Source: Acanthosepion pharaonis (Eukaryota > Mollusca > Cephalopoda > Sepiida > Sepiidae). Taken from it: a stretch of 64,000 nucleotides of DNA. Under the pieces are notes generated by a model. The model was given only the letters and a program-made list of their open reading frames with translations, ran no database searches and had not been told where the DNA came from. Position 1 is the stretch's first letter. Each line of letters begins with the position of its first letter. Shown here in pieces: positions 51,392 to 62,799 of this stretch. Location: NCBI GenBank assembly GCA_903632075.3, contig CAHIKZ030000580.1, positions 1,442,001 through 1,506,000 of the forward strand, written 5' to 3'. Made by a program: the position numbers and the translations under genes.

Positions 51392-51837
51392 CAGTGTTTG
51401 TTTTTTATTGAAGGATTTTGACTCTACACATTTTTGTTGAGACAATGTTTAAATTTCGTCACCTACAGAATCGTTTTTACTGATTCGACGGTTTGGCAAC
51501 GTCTGCTATTTTGCAATGACTACTTATTTACATTTGTTTTCTGTGTACGCGCGATTTCATGATGCTACAAAAAATAATTATTGGTTGGATGGTACCGTTA
51601 TTTTTTTTTTCCAATACAAAAATTAAACTAAAACGTTATTAAAACAGGCAGACTGTCCTGTTTGTTTATCCCAATTCCCAATTTACTCTCTGAATTTCCA
51701 AGTGATTGTTTACTTTATATATATGAAATGTTTTACAAATTGATAACGCAAATTTCTCAAATTTGAATTTTATTAAAAGTATAAATGAAACTGCGATACT
51801 CGAGACGTTCTGTTTGAATTTCTGGAATGAAGAGTTA
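50921..51837. other. AT-rich presumed intron
   Basis: Nothing supported apart from a poly-T run at 51352-51388. Confidence 0.4.
51352..51388 (-). repeat. Poly-T run
   Basis: About 36 T; a possible retroposon tail read on the minus strand. Confidence 0.6.
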
Positions 51838-51925
51838 ACATTATTTACAGTTGGACAAATGTCCTAATCTTTGTTGCTATTACCACAGCGTTTTAACATT
51901 GTTCTCTCCGATCTTCTTCAAATAC
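51838..51925. repeat. Repeat B, copy 2 (one arm and centre)
   Basis: Contains TTATTTACAGTTGG, GTCCTAATCTTTGTTGCTAT, an AGCGTTTTAACATTG stretch and CTTCTTCAAA, aligning with 7970-8065. It lies in the presumed intron about 280 bp upstream of the acyltransferase exon. Confidence 0.5.
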
Positions 51926-52205
51926 ATGTCGATCTGAATGTTACACAGATATTACTTGGCATCTTCATGATCTTCTGTTTCTTAAATGAAAATCGGTTTC
52001 TAAATGAAGTTATAGAGTTTTCTTCTCATTTTCTCTTTGCTGAATTCACCTTTCCTTTTTCTATTGCATAGTTAAAACAAACTAATTTTCTATTGTATCA
52101 TTTTTTAAAGCTAATAAGCAGCTGTATGATAAGCTCATGAAACACATTATTATATTAATGTTTGTTATCTATTTTCCTGTGTCATATTGTGTTTGTCTCT
52201 TGTAG

Positions 52206-52400
52206 AAACCATTGCCAAAAATGCCAGTACCGGAACTGAACTCAACCTTGGACAAGTACCTCAACCTTGTACGACCGATTGTGAATGATGAACAATATGA
52301 GAAAACTAAGAAAATAGTCGCAGAATTTCGAGTGGAAGGGGCTATTGGTGAAAAACTACAAAAACTTTTAATTGAATATGCGGAATCAAAAGATAATTGG
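52206..52400 (+). CDS. Internal exon, choline/carnitine O-acyltransferase N-terminal region
   Basis: A 195-bp (65-codon) open segment lies between a 3' splice site (pyrimidine-rich tract ending TTGTAG) and a strong 5' splice site (GTAAGT directly after a TGG codon), so both junctions are phase 0. It begins KPLPKMPVPELNSTLDKYL, the conserved LPxLPVPxLxxTLxxYL entry helix of this family. It continues with a TKKIVAEF segment, a GAIGEKLQKLL segment (family pattern GGxGExLQxxL) and ends in KDNW, just before the family's W-E/D-W-W motif. Family enzymes reversibly move acyl groups between CoA and carnitine (mitochondria, peroxisomes) or make acetylcholine (ChAT, nerve terminals). The catalytic His and CoA site are encoded further downstream and are not here. 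The RPIV and TKKIVAEF stretches look slightly closer to carnitine acetyltransferase as I remember it, but ChAT cannot be excluded. No stop or frameshift is present. Flanking DNA is intronic and no neighbouring exon was recognised. Confidence 0.85.
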
Positions 52401-53890
52401 GTAAGTTCCGAAAAACTTAATTTTTAGCTTGATTTTTCCGGCTTACTTTGAAATTATCAAAAAAAGTTTCATTTTATTACATCGAGAATATTGGTGAGTG
52501 TTTTTTTTTATATCGTGAATTTTAATTAACGCCACTCTGGCGCTTTAAAATTTGGATTTGAATTTATTTCCCTTATATAATGGGTGTTTCATTAAGACGG
52601 ATTATATATAATAAATTTATATATTTCTCTATTGGATCCTGTTATTTAAGTCATGGCAATTATGTGTGAAAAATAATATCGCCCAAATATCCGCCAAATT
52701 TGAAAGAAAAAGAAAAAAAATCATTATACGCTTAAACTTAATTCACATTAAAATCGACCCAAGTTATCGGAACACCCTTTATTAAAGCATCGTTGACGTT
52801 TTCGCTAGGTATATAAAACATTTATTTCTTCATCTGACATAAGCTTTTTGAAGCTTACATCATTTAACCATTTTATGGCGTCGGTTTATTTTTCTCAACA
52901 AAAAGGAATCAAACGATAATTAAAAAATACAAATGTTTTTATGCGATTTTTACAATCACCTGAATAATTTTAAACTTGCATAATAATAATAACAACAACA
53001 CATTTCTATTAAAAAGAAAGCAATCTGCTGATACGGTATCTAAACTTAATATTTTTAAAAACATTGATATTTCTTTTTTCATTTTCTACATCTATCTTAT
53101 ATCCTATTCAATCAAGTGTAATACGTTGTCTAAGAGCTTTACTCATTTATTCATATTTATTTAAAAAAATAAGTCGTTTTAAACAGTTGTGATATACTTT
53201 CCGCTGTTTTAGATTTTCTCATAGTATTTATTTAGATCCTTTAACGCATTCATTGTACTGGTTTTTAATTTATTCTTTTTTTCAGGGCGAAAATGTTGCC
53301 TTCCACGTCAGGCATTTAAAACTTAACCGTTGTTATTTACATCTTTGGGGAATTATTTCATATTGGATCTTATGTTTCTTAAATGTTAACTTATTTGATG
53401 AAAATCATGACACAATAATGACCCAACGACCTTCATCATATTGAAAAGCTTTCAATGTGAACAATTCTTGTCGCAAAGAAATTATGCTCCATCCAAAATA
53501 GGCGGACATTTTCGGTCATTAAACAAAAAATCTGAATTCACTTAAGACCAGTTCATCGCACTCAAAACATTTGTCTTGGCTATATATTTTGCATAATGCA
53601 TCAATGAATCCAATGATCGATAAGATAAAATAGATTTCGATATTTGTCAAAGGATTTAGGGATTTATAAGTGAATAAGAGAACAGACGACAGATAATAAG
53701 ATGTTTCCATTTCAGTTAGACCAGCAATTCAATTAAAGCAAAATTTTAATACGAAGAGATTATAAAAGAGGTCTTGAATTATAATGGTTTATTCAAAAGT
53801 ATTAAATGGGATAAATCGCTTAATTAGTTGTCAAAAACAACGACGACCATAAATATAAACTGTCTAAACCCATTTGTGAATAAAACTACA
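52401..53890 (+). other. Downstream intron of the acyltransferase gene (start)
   Basis: AT-rich sequence following the GTAAGT donor. I looked for the next family exon, which should open with a (V/L/A)-x-(E/D)-W-W motif, and did not find it. A CAG at 53285 after a T-rich tract resembles an acceptor, but the peptide that follows is not family-like. No repeat family was recognised here. Confidence 0.5.
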
Positions 53891-54101
53891 TGGATGCTAT
53901 GCATAAAGCCAAAATTGTTCAGAAATATCTAAATTATCAGATGTATACAAACGCTTTCTTAAATCGATGGTTAAAAATGGCTTCGACCGAGAGATGGTTA
54001 AAATGGCTTCAGCGAGGACTATCCTTTTTTGGACCTCGTGGACTGGCGCTACAGAATCAGAAACAAAGAACTGTAGCAGACAACAGAAACCATCTCACTT
54101 G
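53891..54101 (+). other. Segment with a local 24-bp tandem duplication
   Basis: GATGGTTAAAAATGGCTTCG and GATGGTTAAAATGGCTTCAG are adjacent imperfect copies. The 70-codon frame over it is unrecognised. Confidence 0.35.
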
Positions 54102-54355
54102 AAGATTTTCAGCAACAGCAACGATTAAAATAAAGAATAATGACATAATCAAGTTGCTGGCGTTCGACTCTACTTTAAAGAAGAGGTTAGAAAGGAAAAC
54201 GCCATCGGTAATGGAGAGAGCGATAACAGTTACTAAACTTGAGAAACTATTTTCTTTAAAAATTGTTTTAAGAGATAGATTTTATAAATTTTAACCAAAA
54301 TCAGTACTGATTGCTCGGTCAGTGAATGCTGAATGTTTCCTTAAAAGGATACGAC

Positions 54356-54358
<3 letters not shown>

Positions 54359-54418
<60 letters not shown>
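54359..54418 (+). repeat. TA microsatellite
   Basis: Pure TA array. Confidence 0.9.
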
Positions 54419-54424
<6 letters not shown>

Positions 54425-55640
54425 TATTAAAAAAATTAAAAATCATATAAAATTCATTGAAAAATTAATTTCCCCTTTACGTATCACCATATACTTGTAA
54501 AATTCATCACAACTACACGTAACAACAACATTTTAACCTTATTCTTTCTATTTCTAATTTGGTTCAGAGTTAGTATTTGCTGAAGAATAATCGTGTTCAC
54601 CAGTGAATCACTAAGTCAGGCGGGAATTCTCTCATGTGAAACAATTTGACAGTATTGACATCGAGCAGACTGCTATGCTTATCAGCCGTATTGAAAAATG
54701 TCGTTTTTAAAACACTTTCATTGAAGTTTGAGAAAGTAGATTATCACTAGATAGACGATTAGAGGGAATTAAAACAATGATTAGAAGAGTCTAGACATTG
54801 TATAATAGCCATTATACAATCATATGAAAACGCATCATTAGAAGAGTTCGCCTTTGGACGCGTTCGTATTTACATATCCTTTTCTGCGTGTAAATAAAAT
54901 ACTTTGTAAATATTGAAAAACCTTGCTACAAAAGGGGGATTTTGGCCATTTCAGACATCTCATGTATGCATCAAATTCTACGAGTAGCTTATTTCCTGTC
55001 GACATTAGCATCATGGCTATAACCGAAGAAAATAAAATCCAAAATGAATGCAAAGTCTTCAGATGTCATCATGAAATATCTATAACTATTTCATCTTAGT
55101 TAAAATGCTGATCGGAAATGGCATTGTATTATGGAAATGGCACGCACATAGAGTTGCGTGCATAGTCCAAAAATAGCTTTCTTAAAACCTTTTCTTTTAG
55201 AATCATTATTACGACTGTCAAATTCTGCCACTCAGTTGGTTTTGTTTTTTCCTTTTTTCTGTAATTCTTTTATCTTTCTGCCTTTCTTTTTTCCTCTGTA
55301 GATTTTTGCCTCTCTGTCGGCTTTCTCCTACTTAAAAATCCGAGTATTTTCACTCGTAAAAACAATATAGTACATATCAGCATTCAACGAGAAGCTACAA
55401 AAACGGTATTAATATAGCCAACTGGGTTAACACAGAGATATTTAATGATTTTTACAACGTGAACCAATTTCTTGAATTTGCTTTGCAACGCCTATCCGCT
55501 GAAAATGAAGCTACACAATCTTCTATGCACCACGTTTACGTACAGTTCTTGTAAAACGTATAATATCCAAGTAGAATATACCCTAACACCCTACTTTTTC
55601 TCATCTCATTACTGTTGACCGCCTCTCCATTAAGCCCTAC
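54419..55640. other. Non-coding DNA, nothing recognised
   Basis: No supported gene. Confidence 0.4.
54797..54821. repeat. Short palindrome
   Basis: ATTGTATAAT and ATTATACAAT arms around AGCC. Confidence 0.5.
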
Positions 55641-55649
55641 ATTTCTCCC

Positions 55650-56000
55650 CCCCCCCAGTTTCTTCTTCACTCTTTTTGCTATTCGCTCCTGCCAATACTC
55701 CCGTCTTTCCCTATGTTCATCTCTTCATCTCCTTGCCACCATCCTCTCCGGTTTCCGGTGTCTGTCGACGTCCAATTTATTCTGAAGTGCTTTGCTCTTT
55801 CGGTGTCGCTTGGTTGCCATGTTGGTAGAACTCGCTTCCCTTTTCCGCCAAACGGCCGGTGCAAACAGGAACCGCGTCCGGTTTGAAGAACCGAGAGACT
55901 GTTTGGCAATTGTTACAAGACCGATAGACATAGACACGCAGGGAGAGATTTGCAGACAGATTGCATGCCTTGTCCCACCCAACCTCCTATCTGTTACAAA
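55650..56000 (-). other. CpG-richer patch with a short minus-strand frame
   Basis: Clearly richer in G+C and CpG (CGTCCGG, CGGCCGG, CGTCGACG-type strings) than its surroundings. On the minus strand ACCAACATGGCAACC is a good start context for a short basic peptide (MATKRHRKSKALQNKLDVDR ...) of 31 codons before a stop. It could be a 5' exon or promoter region, or a repeat. Unproven. Confidence 0.2.
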
Positions 56001-56100
56001 CCTTCACACAAATGCAAGTTTTCCTAATTCTTTTATTTTATTGCAATTATATCCTTCCTACTCGTCGTCCTATAACAACTAATGCAGCTGAAAACAGTGA

Positions 56101-56102
56101 AA

Positions 56103-56142
<40 letters not shown>

Positions 56143-56143
56143 T
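56101..56143 (+). repeat. TTA trinucleotide array
   Basis: Thirteen TTA units. Confidence 0.9.
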
Positions 56144-56221
56144 AAAAATACATAAAAAATTCAACATTTTTTTCTTGTACGTTTGAAATTTGGCTGTCTA
56201 TATTTTTGAGATGAAGTATTG

Positions 56222-56325
56222 TAATTATTTACACTATTTACATTGTTCCTACTGTTTTCTTTGTTACCATATTTATGACGTTTCGGTCGTTCTGGCCTTC
56301 TTCGGGTGATTGTAATTTCAAACTG
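56222..56325. repeat. Repeat B, copy 3 (one arm and centre)
   Basis: TTTACACTATTTACATTGTT, ACTGTTTTCTTTGTTACCAT, then GACGTTTCGGTCGTTCTGG and CCTTCTTCGGG. The centre is less decayed than in the other copies. On the minus strand it reads CCGAAGAAGGCC...GACCGAAACGTC, close to the hammerhead-like phrase at 16918-16952. Confidence 0.55.
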
Positions 56326-56930
56326 AACCCTTTATTTCGCCCACTCGGGTAGATTGTTCTAGTTCCATATGCCATGTCTTTTCTGGATATCTCAGTTTCA
56401 GTTACTTCCCTTTATTAACTAAACTCCCCAAGTTTTTGTTCACCTCTGCTGTGACCAGATACTGAACTCACAACACTTTGGAATACTTCACTGGAATACT
56501 TCAACCAACAGTGGAAAATTATTATTTTAAAAAATTACATTAAAAATCCGACATTTTTTCTTGCTTGTTAGAAATTTACTTTTAGAAGATTTTTTGGTTT
56601 ATCCAATTAGAATTTTTTCCAGTGTTTTTATTTTTTTGTTATTTTTATTTAGCAATTTTATTCCATTTTTATCGATTAACTTCGTCTTCTTGTTTTTTTT
56701 CTGTTTCACATACTTTTTTCATTTCCAAATATTTCTTTTACACTGAATTGATGACCTGTTCGATTAAGAACAGTCGGATCATAAACGTGATGTTCAGTAA
56801 GCTTGACTTGTAAATCATGCTCCACTCTTTTGGCTGTATGCTAAAACTACGCTACACATCGTAAATAATAATCGGATCTATAAGTCAAACTCTGAAGAGA
56901 AATGACAGATATAAAACTTAAAACACCTTC

Positions 56931-57665
56931 TTATGTGTTGTGCTCCTTCACTACATGAGCGATCATGGCTCTTCACAACTTTCTATCGTTTGTAATTATT
57001 CTCCTTACTATCTCTTCTAGTCCCTATTCTACCATCCACAAGCTCATTAGGTAGGTTGCTCGCTGTTTCCACTTGCCTTCAATATGTCATGTGAATGTTT
57101 AATTTCTGAGCCCCCTTTCCTCATTATGTATCCCATTAAACTGTCTCTTTCTCATTCTAAGTGCAAGTATCATTTTTGTACCCAATTTCTTTAAAACTCG
57201 CTCGTTACTCACAGGTTCCGTCCATTGGTATTTTCAGTATTCTCCTGTAAAGTCACATGCCTCACGTTTCCTTTTTATCTGTGATGAAATTGTCTAGTAT
57301 TCACTACTATATAAGATTATTAAAATTATATAACAGTTCAGCACTCTTTTCATTGTTTCAAATGAAATTTTTCTGTTTCTTAATATTTTGTTTGCCTTTT
57401 ATGAGGACCTTTTACTATTCCAATTCGCCTTAAATTTTCATGTCACATTTTTCGTCGTCTGATATTTAAATGTCTGTACATGCCTGATTCTAACGACTCC
57501 AATTCGTAACTCTCATCTTGCATGTTACTCTTACTAATAACCATGCATCATGTTTTAAAAAAAAATAGATGATTAGTCCTTTCTGTCTACTTTTCTTTTG
57601 TGTTTGCCATCAACACGGTGTCATCTGCGTATTCTATGTTGTTAAGATTATGCCTACTAATACTG
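56931..57665 (-). pseudogene. RTE-type LINE, RT active site to C-terminus, degenerate
   Basis: Minus strand. NLNNIEYADDTVLMANTKEK at 57665-57600 holds an intact YADD catalytic motif. CMVISKSN (usual KTECMVISKR) lies near 57535. Decayed LRIPWT/EEVL and RMRKRQ-like pieces follow. TYLMSLWMVE, then a stop, then GLEEIVRRIITNDRKL and RAMIAHVVKEHNT end at the stop at 56931. That is the expected C-terminal order of RTE/BovB-like polyproteins (reverse transcriptase that copies the element at a nicked target). Frameshifts and stops show it is dead. A SINE copy directly adjoins on the 57.7-kb side. Confidence 0.85.
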
Positions 57666-57679
57666 GTAAGGCTTATACT

Positions 57680-57850
57680 TCTCCTAGACCGATTGCCAGC
57701 CACGGCTAGAAAGCACAATCTGCCCTGCTATTTAACTTATAGCTGGAGGGAGAAGATGGATTCATACCTTTCCCCGTTAGTGAATGTAATGAACTTGACT
57801 GGAATTCGCAACTCGCAAGTTTCTATCAATTATATCTCACCAATACGTCC
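57680..57850 (-). mobile_element. tRNA-derived SINE, family S1 copy 3
   Basis: AGACCGATTGCCAGCCACGG, a CCCTGCTATTTAACTTATAG block and GATTCATACCTTTCCCCG align with the 39.7-kb copy. The B box is damaged (GCGAGTTGCGAATTCC on the minus strand). It adjoins the minus-strand RTE-type LINE at 56.9-57.7 kb. Confidence 0.6.
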
Positions 57851-59704
57851 CGCATGACCATGCAACAAAGACGTTGATATAATTATATCAGAGTTGGTTC
57901 CATTTCTCCTGGCGGATTGTTATCATGAATGTATAAACTCAGAATTACTAGATGGTGTGAATCAAAGCCAAAACCAAAGACTTCAAGGCCAAGAGCATAT
58001 GGAGAATCTGGTCGGTTGAATTTTGGAGTTTGTTTTTATATTATTGTTTACCCAATACAAGGCCCATGATCCACTCAAGATAGAGGTTTACTGAATGAGG
58101 TTGTTGTATGGGCGTAAAAGAAGGAAGTAGGAAGCGCATATTATGAATATATAAAGGTTAACCCTAGACTTAAGATTAAAATTGTAATAATCGGGAAGCA
58201 TCCTCTTGGGAGTCTGTTCGGCACAGTAACAGTTCTGAAAAAGAAACTTTCGCCTTACTTATGAAATACACGGGGAATAAGGATGAGTCAACTTTATGGC
58301 ATAGCTGTGAAGATCTGAAATAGTGGAACTCAGTCCATCTGAACATTTGTCATAAAATTATAATAGAGAGATAGTTTTTCCTATGGCAAAGGGATTGCAG
58401 AGTGGGAAATACTTCATCGCACACACGGTCGCTTCTGAACTCTGTCAAGGTTGGACAGTAAGGACTGGGTATATCTAGACAACCTATGACAACAATACTC
58501 CGTTTTGGTTTGATTTGGCTCTTATACGGTATAGAGCACAGCATTTTGATATGGCCCTTGTAAAGATAGAGCATAAGTCAAGTACTGGCCGTTTTTGTAA
58601 CATAAGATGTTTAAGTGATGGTACTAATATATGCGAGTTTTACTCGAGACCAAGGGTGACCTTTAGTTCCAATAAATGTTCAAGGCTAGGAGCCTCATTG
58701 AGTATAACCGCTCATAATTAGACCCTAAATAAATTTAGGGTCTAATTGGTGGGAATGAAACGTTCACTATTACTTTTTATCTGATTTGCTTTTAATATTC
58801 ATATCTGACATGGGATTCTATACGTTTAGAAGACGAATTTCTCAACAGGCAAGATAACAAATAAAGTATATTGAAATTCTTTTTGCAAATGTTAAAAGTC
58901 ATTAAAGATAAACGTAGTAATATTGGATGTCTCATAATCAATAACAAAAAACATCTTACCACTGTAAACTTCGGTATGTCAGAATATAAATGATTTAAAC
59001 AAATCTAGTTGACTATTCCCTTTCAGAAAGTTGCACATACACAATTCCAAGGCTGATCAACATCTGAAGTTTCCATGATTTTTTCAGTAAAGTTCACATG
59101 TGGTAAGAACTTTTACACGATGTTGAATTGTATGTCTACTAAATTGGTCCTTCCGTAAGAAAAAAACAACTAAAAATGCGTGCTTCAACAATGTAATGTT
59201 ATGTTGTTTCTACAGACAAACAAAAATGTCTCTCCATTAACCGTTTCGATGCATAGATAAAGTAGACAGATGGCTTGTCTTTCTCTTAGTACATTCACAG
59301 ATTTAGGAAATAATCGATACTACGTAAATAGGTGGGTGCTCGTGAGGTCGTCTCCTACGAATGGTTTTAGCTACTCACCAAAAACTACACACGCACGAAT
59401 AGAGACAGAAAATACGAGCAGTAATGGTTTGTTTAAAATAAATCCTCTTTGGTACCTAATAAAAGGAAATGTCTTCATAATTGGGGGTTTGGGATTTTTT
59501 TCTCATTACGGAGGCGCGAGTCTTAATAAAAGATGATCAGAAAATCATTTAAAGATTAAAAAGTGCGAAATCAATAAATGGGATGCTCTTAATAAGCCAG
59601 TGGGTTCGAAAAATTTCCTTATTAGGTAGCTAAAAGTAGCCAATTATGATGAGGTCAATGCTTAAACTAACTTCAAAAATTTATTTTGAATTTTGAAATT
59701 TTTT
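57851..59704. other. Non-coding DNA, nothing recognised
   Basis: Apart from the short palindrome at 58716 no repeat family or gene is supported. Open frames at 58350-58721 and 59270-59536 lack known motifs. Confidence 0.4.
58716..58746. repeat. Short perfect palindrome
   Basis: AATTAGACCCTAAA and TTTAGGGTCTAATT arms around TAAA. Confidence 0.6.
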
Positions 59705-60240
59705 ACCTGGCCTGCAGGCTCGGATACCCAACAATAAACTTGGCTTTGTGCCGCATCCGACCGCGTGGGACAGTAGGTGAATATCTCACTATCCGAATTA
59801 CTTCGGAAGTGTGCTGGTCAAACGCTCTGCCTCTGGGCAGAGAGGAATCCACATGAGGTTGTGCCGAAGGACAGAGTCTCGTCTGGGTGGTAGACAGCTT
59901 CCCGATCCCGTTTTTACGGGGTCTACGGGGAATTTTTGCCCGAGCCTATGGTCTCGGACACCCCACAATAAACTTGGCCTTGTGCCACAGCGTGAGGCGG
60001 TTAGTGAATATACCACTATCCGGATTATTTCGGAAGTGTGCTGGTCGAACTCTCTGCCTCCGTGCAGAGAGGATCCCCAGATGAGGCTAAGTCGAAGGGC
60101 AGAGTCTCGTCTCGGGACACAGCTACCGACTCCTTTTGTTTTGTGGGCACGGATACCCCACATTAAACTCAGCCTTGGGCCACATCCGACCGCGTGGGGC
60201 GGTTAGTGAATATCTCACTATATGGATTACTAGTGAGTAT
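59705..60240 (+). repeat. Tandem GC-richer monomers, probable LINE 5' region
   Basis: Three copies of a unit with an AATAAACTTGGCCTTGTGCC segment start at about 59733, 59967 and 60162 (spacings 234 and 195 bp). The second and third copies also share GGCGGTTAGTGAATAT; the first has only a diverged form (CAGTAGGTGAATAT). The first two also share TTCGGAAGTGTGCTGGTC, an AGAGAGGA block and a GGACAGAGTCTCGTCT block. The third unit is partial. The tract is much GC-richer than its surroundings. It stops some 300 bp before the LINE RT fragment on the same strand, as tandem promoter monomers do at the 5' end of some LINEs. Confidence 0.7.
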
Positions 60241-60533
60241 TGTTGAGTGTATTGAGTTACATCTTTATTGCATTTACTGAAGCCTTGTCGCCGTAAGTTT
60301 AATATTTGTTTGCCTTTGTGAACGTGTTTTTGTCCTGCATAAATTTCTTGCTGTATCGTTTTTTGGAACTTTCTTCGTGTTTGTGCGCTGTGGTGAGGCG
60401 ACGATCAATATGACCGAGTCTCCCCAGCCAATTGTTACCCAAACGGAGAAGCTATGTCCAAATCCATCTAAATAAGAATAGGACTGGACAGGCGGGACTT
60501 CCAGCAACAGCTAACTAGAGTAGTTTACTTGGC
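60241..60533 (+). other. Leader between monomers and LINE RT remnant
   Basis: Single-copy-looking sequence with an ATG at about 60410 opening a short frame (MTESPQPIVTQTEKLCPNPS, then stop). It may be the start of the LINE's first ORF, with the rest of that ORF and the endonuclease deleted before the RT begins at 60534. Inferred from order only. Confidence 0.3.
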
Positions 60534-61016
60534 ATTGAAGGTTGGTAGAGGCAAGTATCCGGGATTTGAGGGTCTGCCCTACGAAATGTACTTGAGGCTG
60601 TCGCCCGATTTTGACTGGCGTGTTCAACAACTGGTTCCGGCAGGGGTGCATTCCTGACTGGATTTCCAGGGGCGTGATCATGCGATTGAAAAAGGGCAAA
60701 TGTGTTGGGAGGGATTTAGATCATTACAAGCCCATAAAAACACAGAATTAAAGATTTTGGCCAAGATCCTGACGGAGAGGTTGCAGTCAGTTGTCGCGAG
60801 CTTGTTGTAACCTGAGCAGACTTGTGCTGTGAGGGGACGAACAATTCAAAGCAACCTGCATCTGAACCGCACGATCATACAAGGTGTAAAAGATGACAAA
60901 CGAGTCGCGCTGATCAATTTGGATCAGTCCACGGCATTTGACAGGGTTGACCATCAATACCTAACTGCTGTCCTGCAGGCCGCCGGATTCGAACCTCCAG
61001 TGTTGTGGAACAGGTG
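60534..61016 (+). pseudogene. Non-LTR retrotransposon RT domain fragment
   Basis: GKYPGFEGLPYEMYLRL (60550 on) is the G-x-DGLPYEVYL entry of the RT domain. After a frameshift come VFNNWFRQGCIPDWISRGV and KKG...RDLDHYKPI (fingers region). Then TELKILAKILTERLQ, PEQTCAVRGRTIQSNLHL and ALINLDQSTAFDRVDHQYL, which carries the first catalytic Asp motif (D-x-SKAFDRV). It ends in GFEPPVLWNR and a stop at 61016. The later FADD/YADD palm motif is missing. A stop lies at about 60810 and frameshifts separate blocks. It is the 3' part of the element that begins with the tandem monomers at 59.7 kb. Confidence 0.85.
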
Positions 61017-61177
61017 AACGGGACCTACTTTACTTCTAATTTCCAACAACGAGCACCCGATGTCATCAGTTATCAACTCAGCATTTATGCTAATAACACA
61101 ACTATTAATATCTTAATGGTAAATATGATAGGTTTGATAAGGTGAAATTGGCAGCTGATCTCAAAAATGACCTTCAA

Positions 61178-61179
<2 letters not shown>

Positions 61180-61265
<86 letters not shown>
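61180..61265 (+). repeat. Compound CA then TA microsatellite
   Basis: CA run of about 48 bp, then TA. Confidence 0.9.
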
Positions 61266-61271
<6 letters not shown>

Positions 61272-61763
61272 AGTCGAATGTCGATCCAAAAGTGATACTT
61301 TCTATTTTATTATTCTTGTCGAAGACGTCAGAGATGGAGTTATTACAGATAACAGTCATTTTCCTTAATTCTCGTTCTTTTATTGGTCTCTCTTCCTAAT
61401 AATCTTTTTTCAGATACTTTCACATTCAGTAAACATTTGCATGGAGTGAAATTATTAAAAAAACAAACTGCGTTCACATACACTGTTCGATTTCCGTAAA
61501 CGCTTAAAAAATATTGATGAATATCAATGAATGCGGCTTTTCGACATGTAGAAATTTAATGATACGCATCTGTTTCGTGTGCACTTTCATGACAGACGCA
61601 ATTTTGCCAGATTGTTAACTGTAATAAATCAAAACAAATTATGGGTTATTGGCAAAAAGTTCAAACATAACTGCCATACCAGCAACATCCATCTCTGACG
61701 TCTTCGACAAACATAATAAAATACAAAAATTCGTTTTTATATATACGTGTGTGTACTTGTGTG

Positions 61764-61764
61764 A

Positions 61765-61851
<87 letters not shown>

Positions 61852-61861
61852 AAGAGAGAGA
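61764..61861 (+). repeat. TA then GA array
   Basis: TA array passing into GA. Flanks carry CATCTCTGACGTCTTCGACA (61690), which is inverted at 61312 around the previous CA-TA array, so the two arrays share a flanking repeat. Confidence 0.85.
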
Positions 61862-62477
61862 CTAAGTTTTGCGTTCGTTATATTCGTGTAAGTTGATATT
61901 CAGGTGTCTGAGCTTGTAGTGCTAGACCTGTATGTAGTTTTCTGCCTATAATTACGTTTGTGCAAAAGTAATATATTGTGTGATACTGTGAATGCCCATA
62001 CTCCAATTGTTATATTCCTTACCCTCTCTCATTTGCGCATGCGTCGAGTGTGCTCATGAATATGCATTAAACTTTTCCACTTTGTTTTTTCTTCTGCCAT
62101 TGCTTGTTTGTCGTTTGACTTAATGACAAGTTGATCACCCGTTTATTCAATTCAATCCGTGCTGAGGCGAATGTTTATTCCCTTCCACAAAATAAAATAG
62201 CGTAATTTAATCACGTTGTTAAGCTTTTCTCTTCTTTTCTTTATCGCCTTCACTTACTTTCTTTCAAATAACTAACACTAAATGATGTTCAGTGGATTAT
62301 TAACGGCTTTTCTAAATATGTGAAGATAAACGTTTTTGTAAATATATGAAGTAAGTTGTTGGGTTATTATTGCTAAGGGTCATCTTCTACTGCCATAACA
62401 CCAACATCCGTCTTTGAGGTCGTCAGCCGCCATAATAAAATAGAAAGGATTACTTTCGGAGTGATGTTCGTCTGTTT

Positions 62478-62478
62478 T

Positions 62479-62543
<65 letters not shown>
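62478..62543 (+). repeat. TA microsatellite
   Basis: Preceded by ATCCGTCTTTGAGGTCGTCA and ATAATAAAATAG, related to the flanks of the 61.2- and 61.8-kb arrays. Confidence 0.85.
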
Positions 62544-62546
<3 letters not shown>

Positions 62547-62606
62547 CATTTAACTGGTGTGACTGTTACATCTTCATCGTCACAGCTAAACTAAACTAAA
62601 ATGTCT

Positions 62607-62608
<2 letters not shown>

Positions 62609-62650
<42 letters not shown>
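62609..62650 (+). repeat. TG microsatellite
   Basis: Pure TG array. Confidence 0.9.
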
Positions 62651-62652
<2 letters not shown>

Positions 62653-62799
62653 AATACATCCCTATAATTTACACTGAACTAAAATTAAAGATCATAGTAA
62701 AATTATGAACATTTTTCTGTAAATTTCCAAACATCTTTATATCAATGCCCACACACCACCAAGTTACTCTTGGCTTTTATTTGTATTTCATTTACTGAC

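Noticed and set aside
53253..53444. Possible next exon of the acyltransferase gene after a CAG acceptor
   Set aside because: The peptide lacks the W-x-W-W continuation expected and a matching donor.
58716..58746. Telomere-like TTAGGG
   Set aside because: Single occurrence within a short palindrome, not a repeat array.
59811..60206. 131- and 121-codon opposing frames
   Set aside because: They span the tandem monomers and reflect repeat structure and higher GC.
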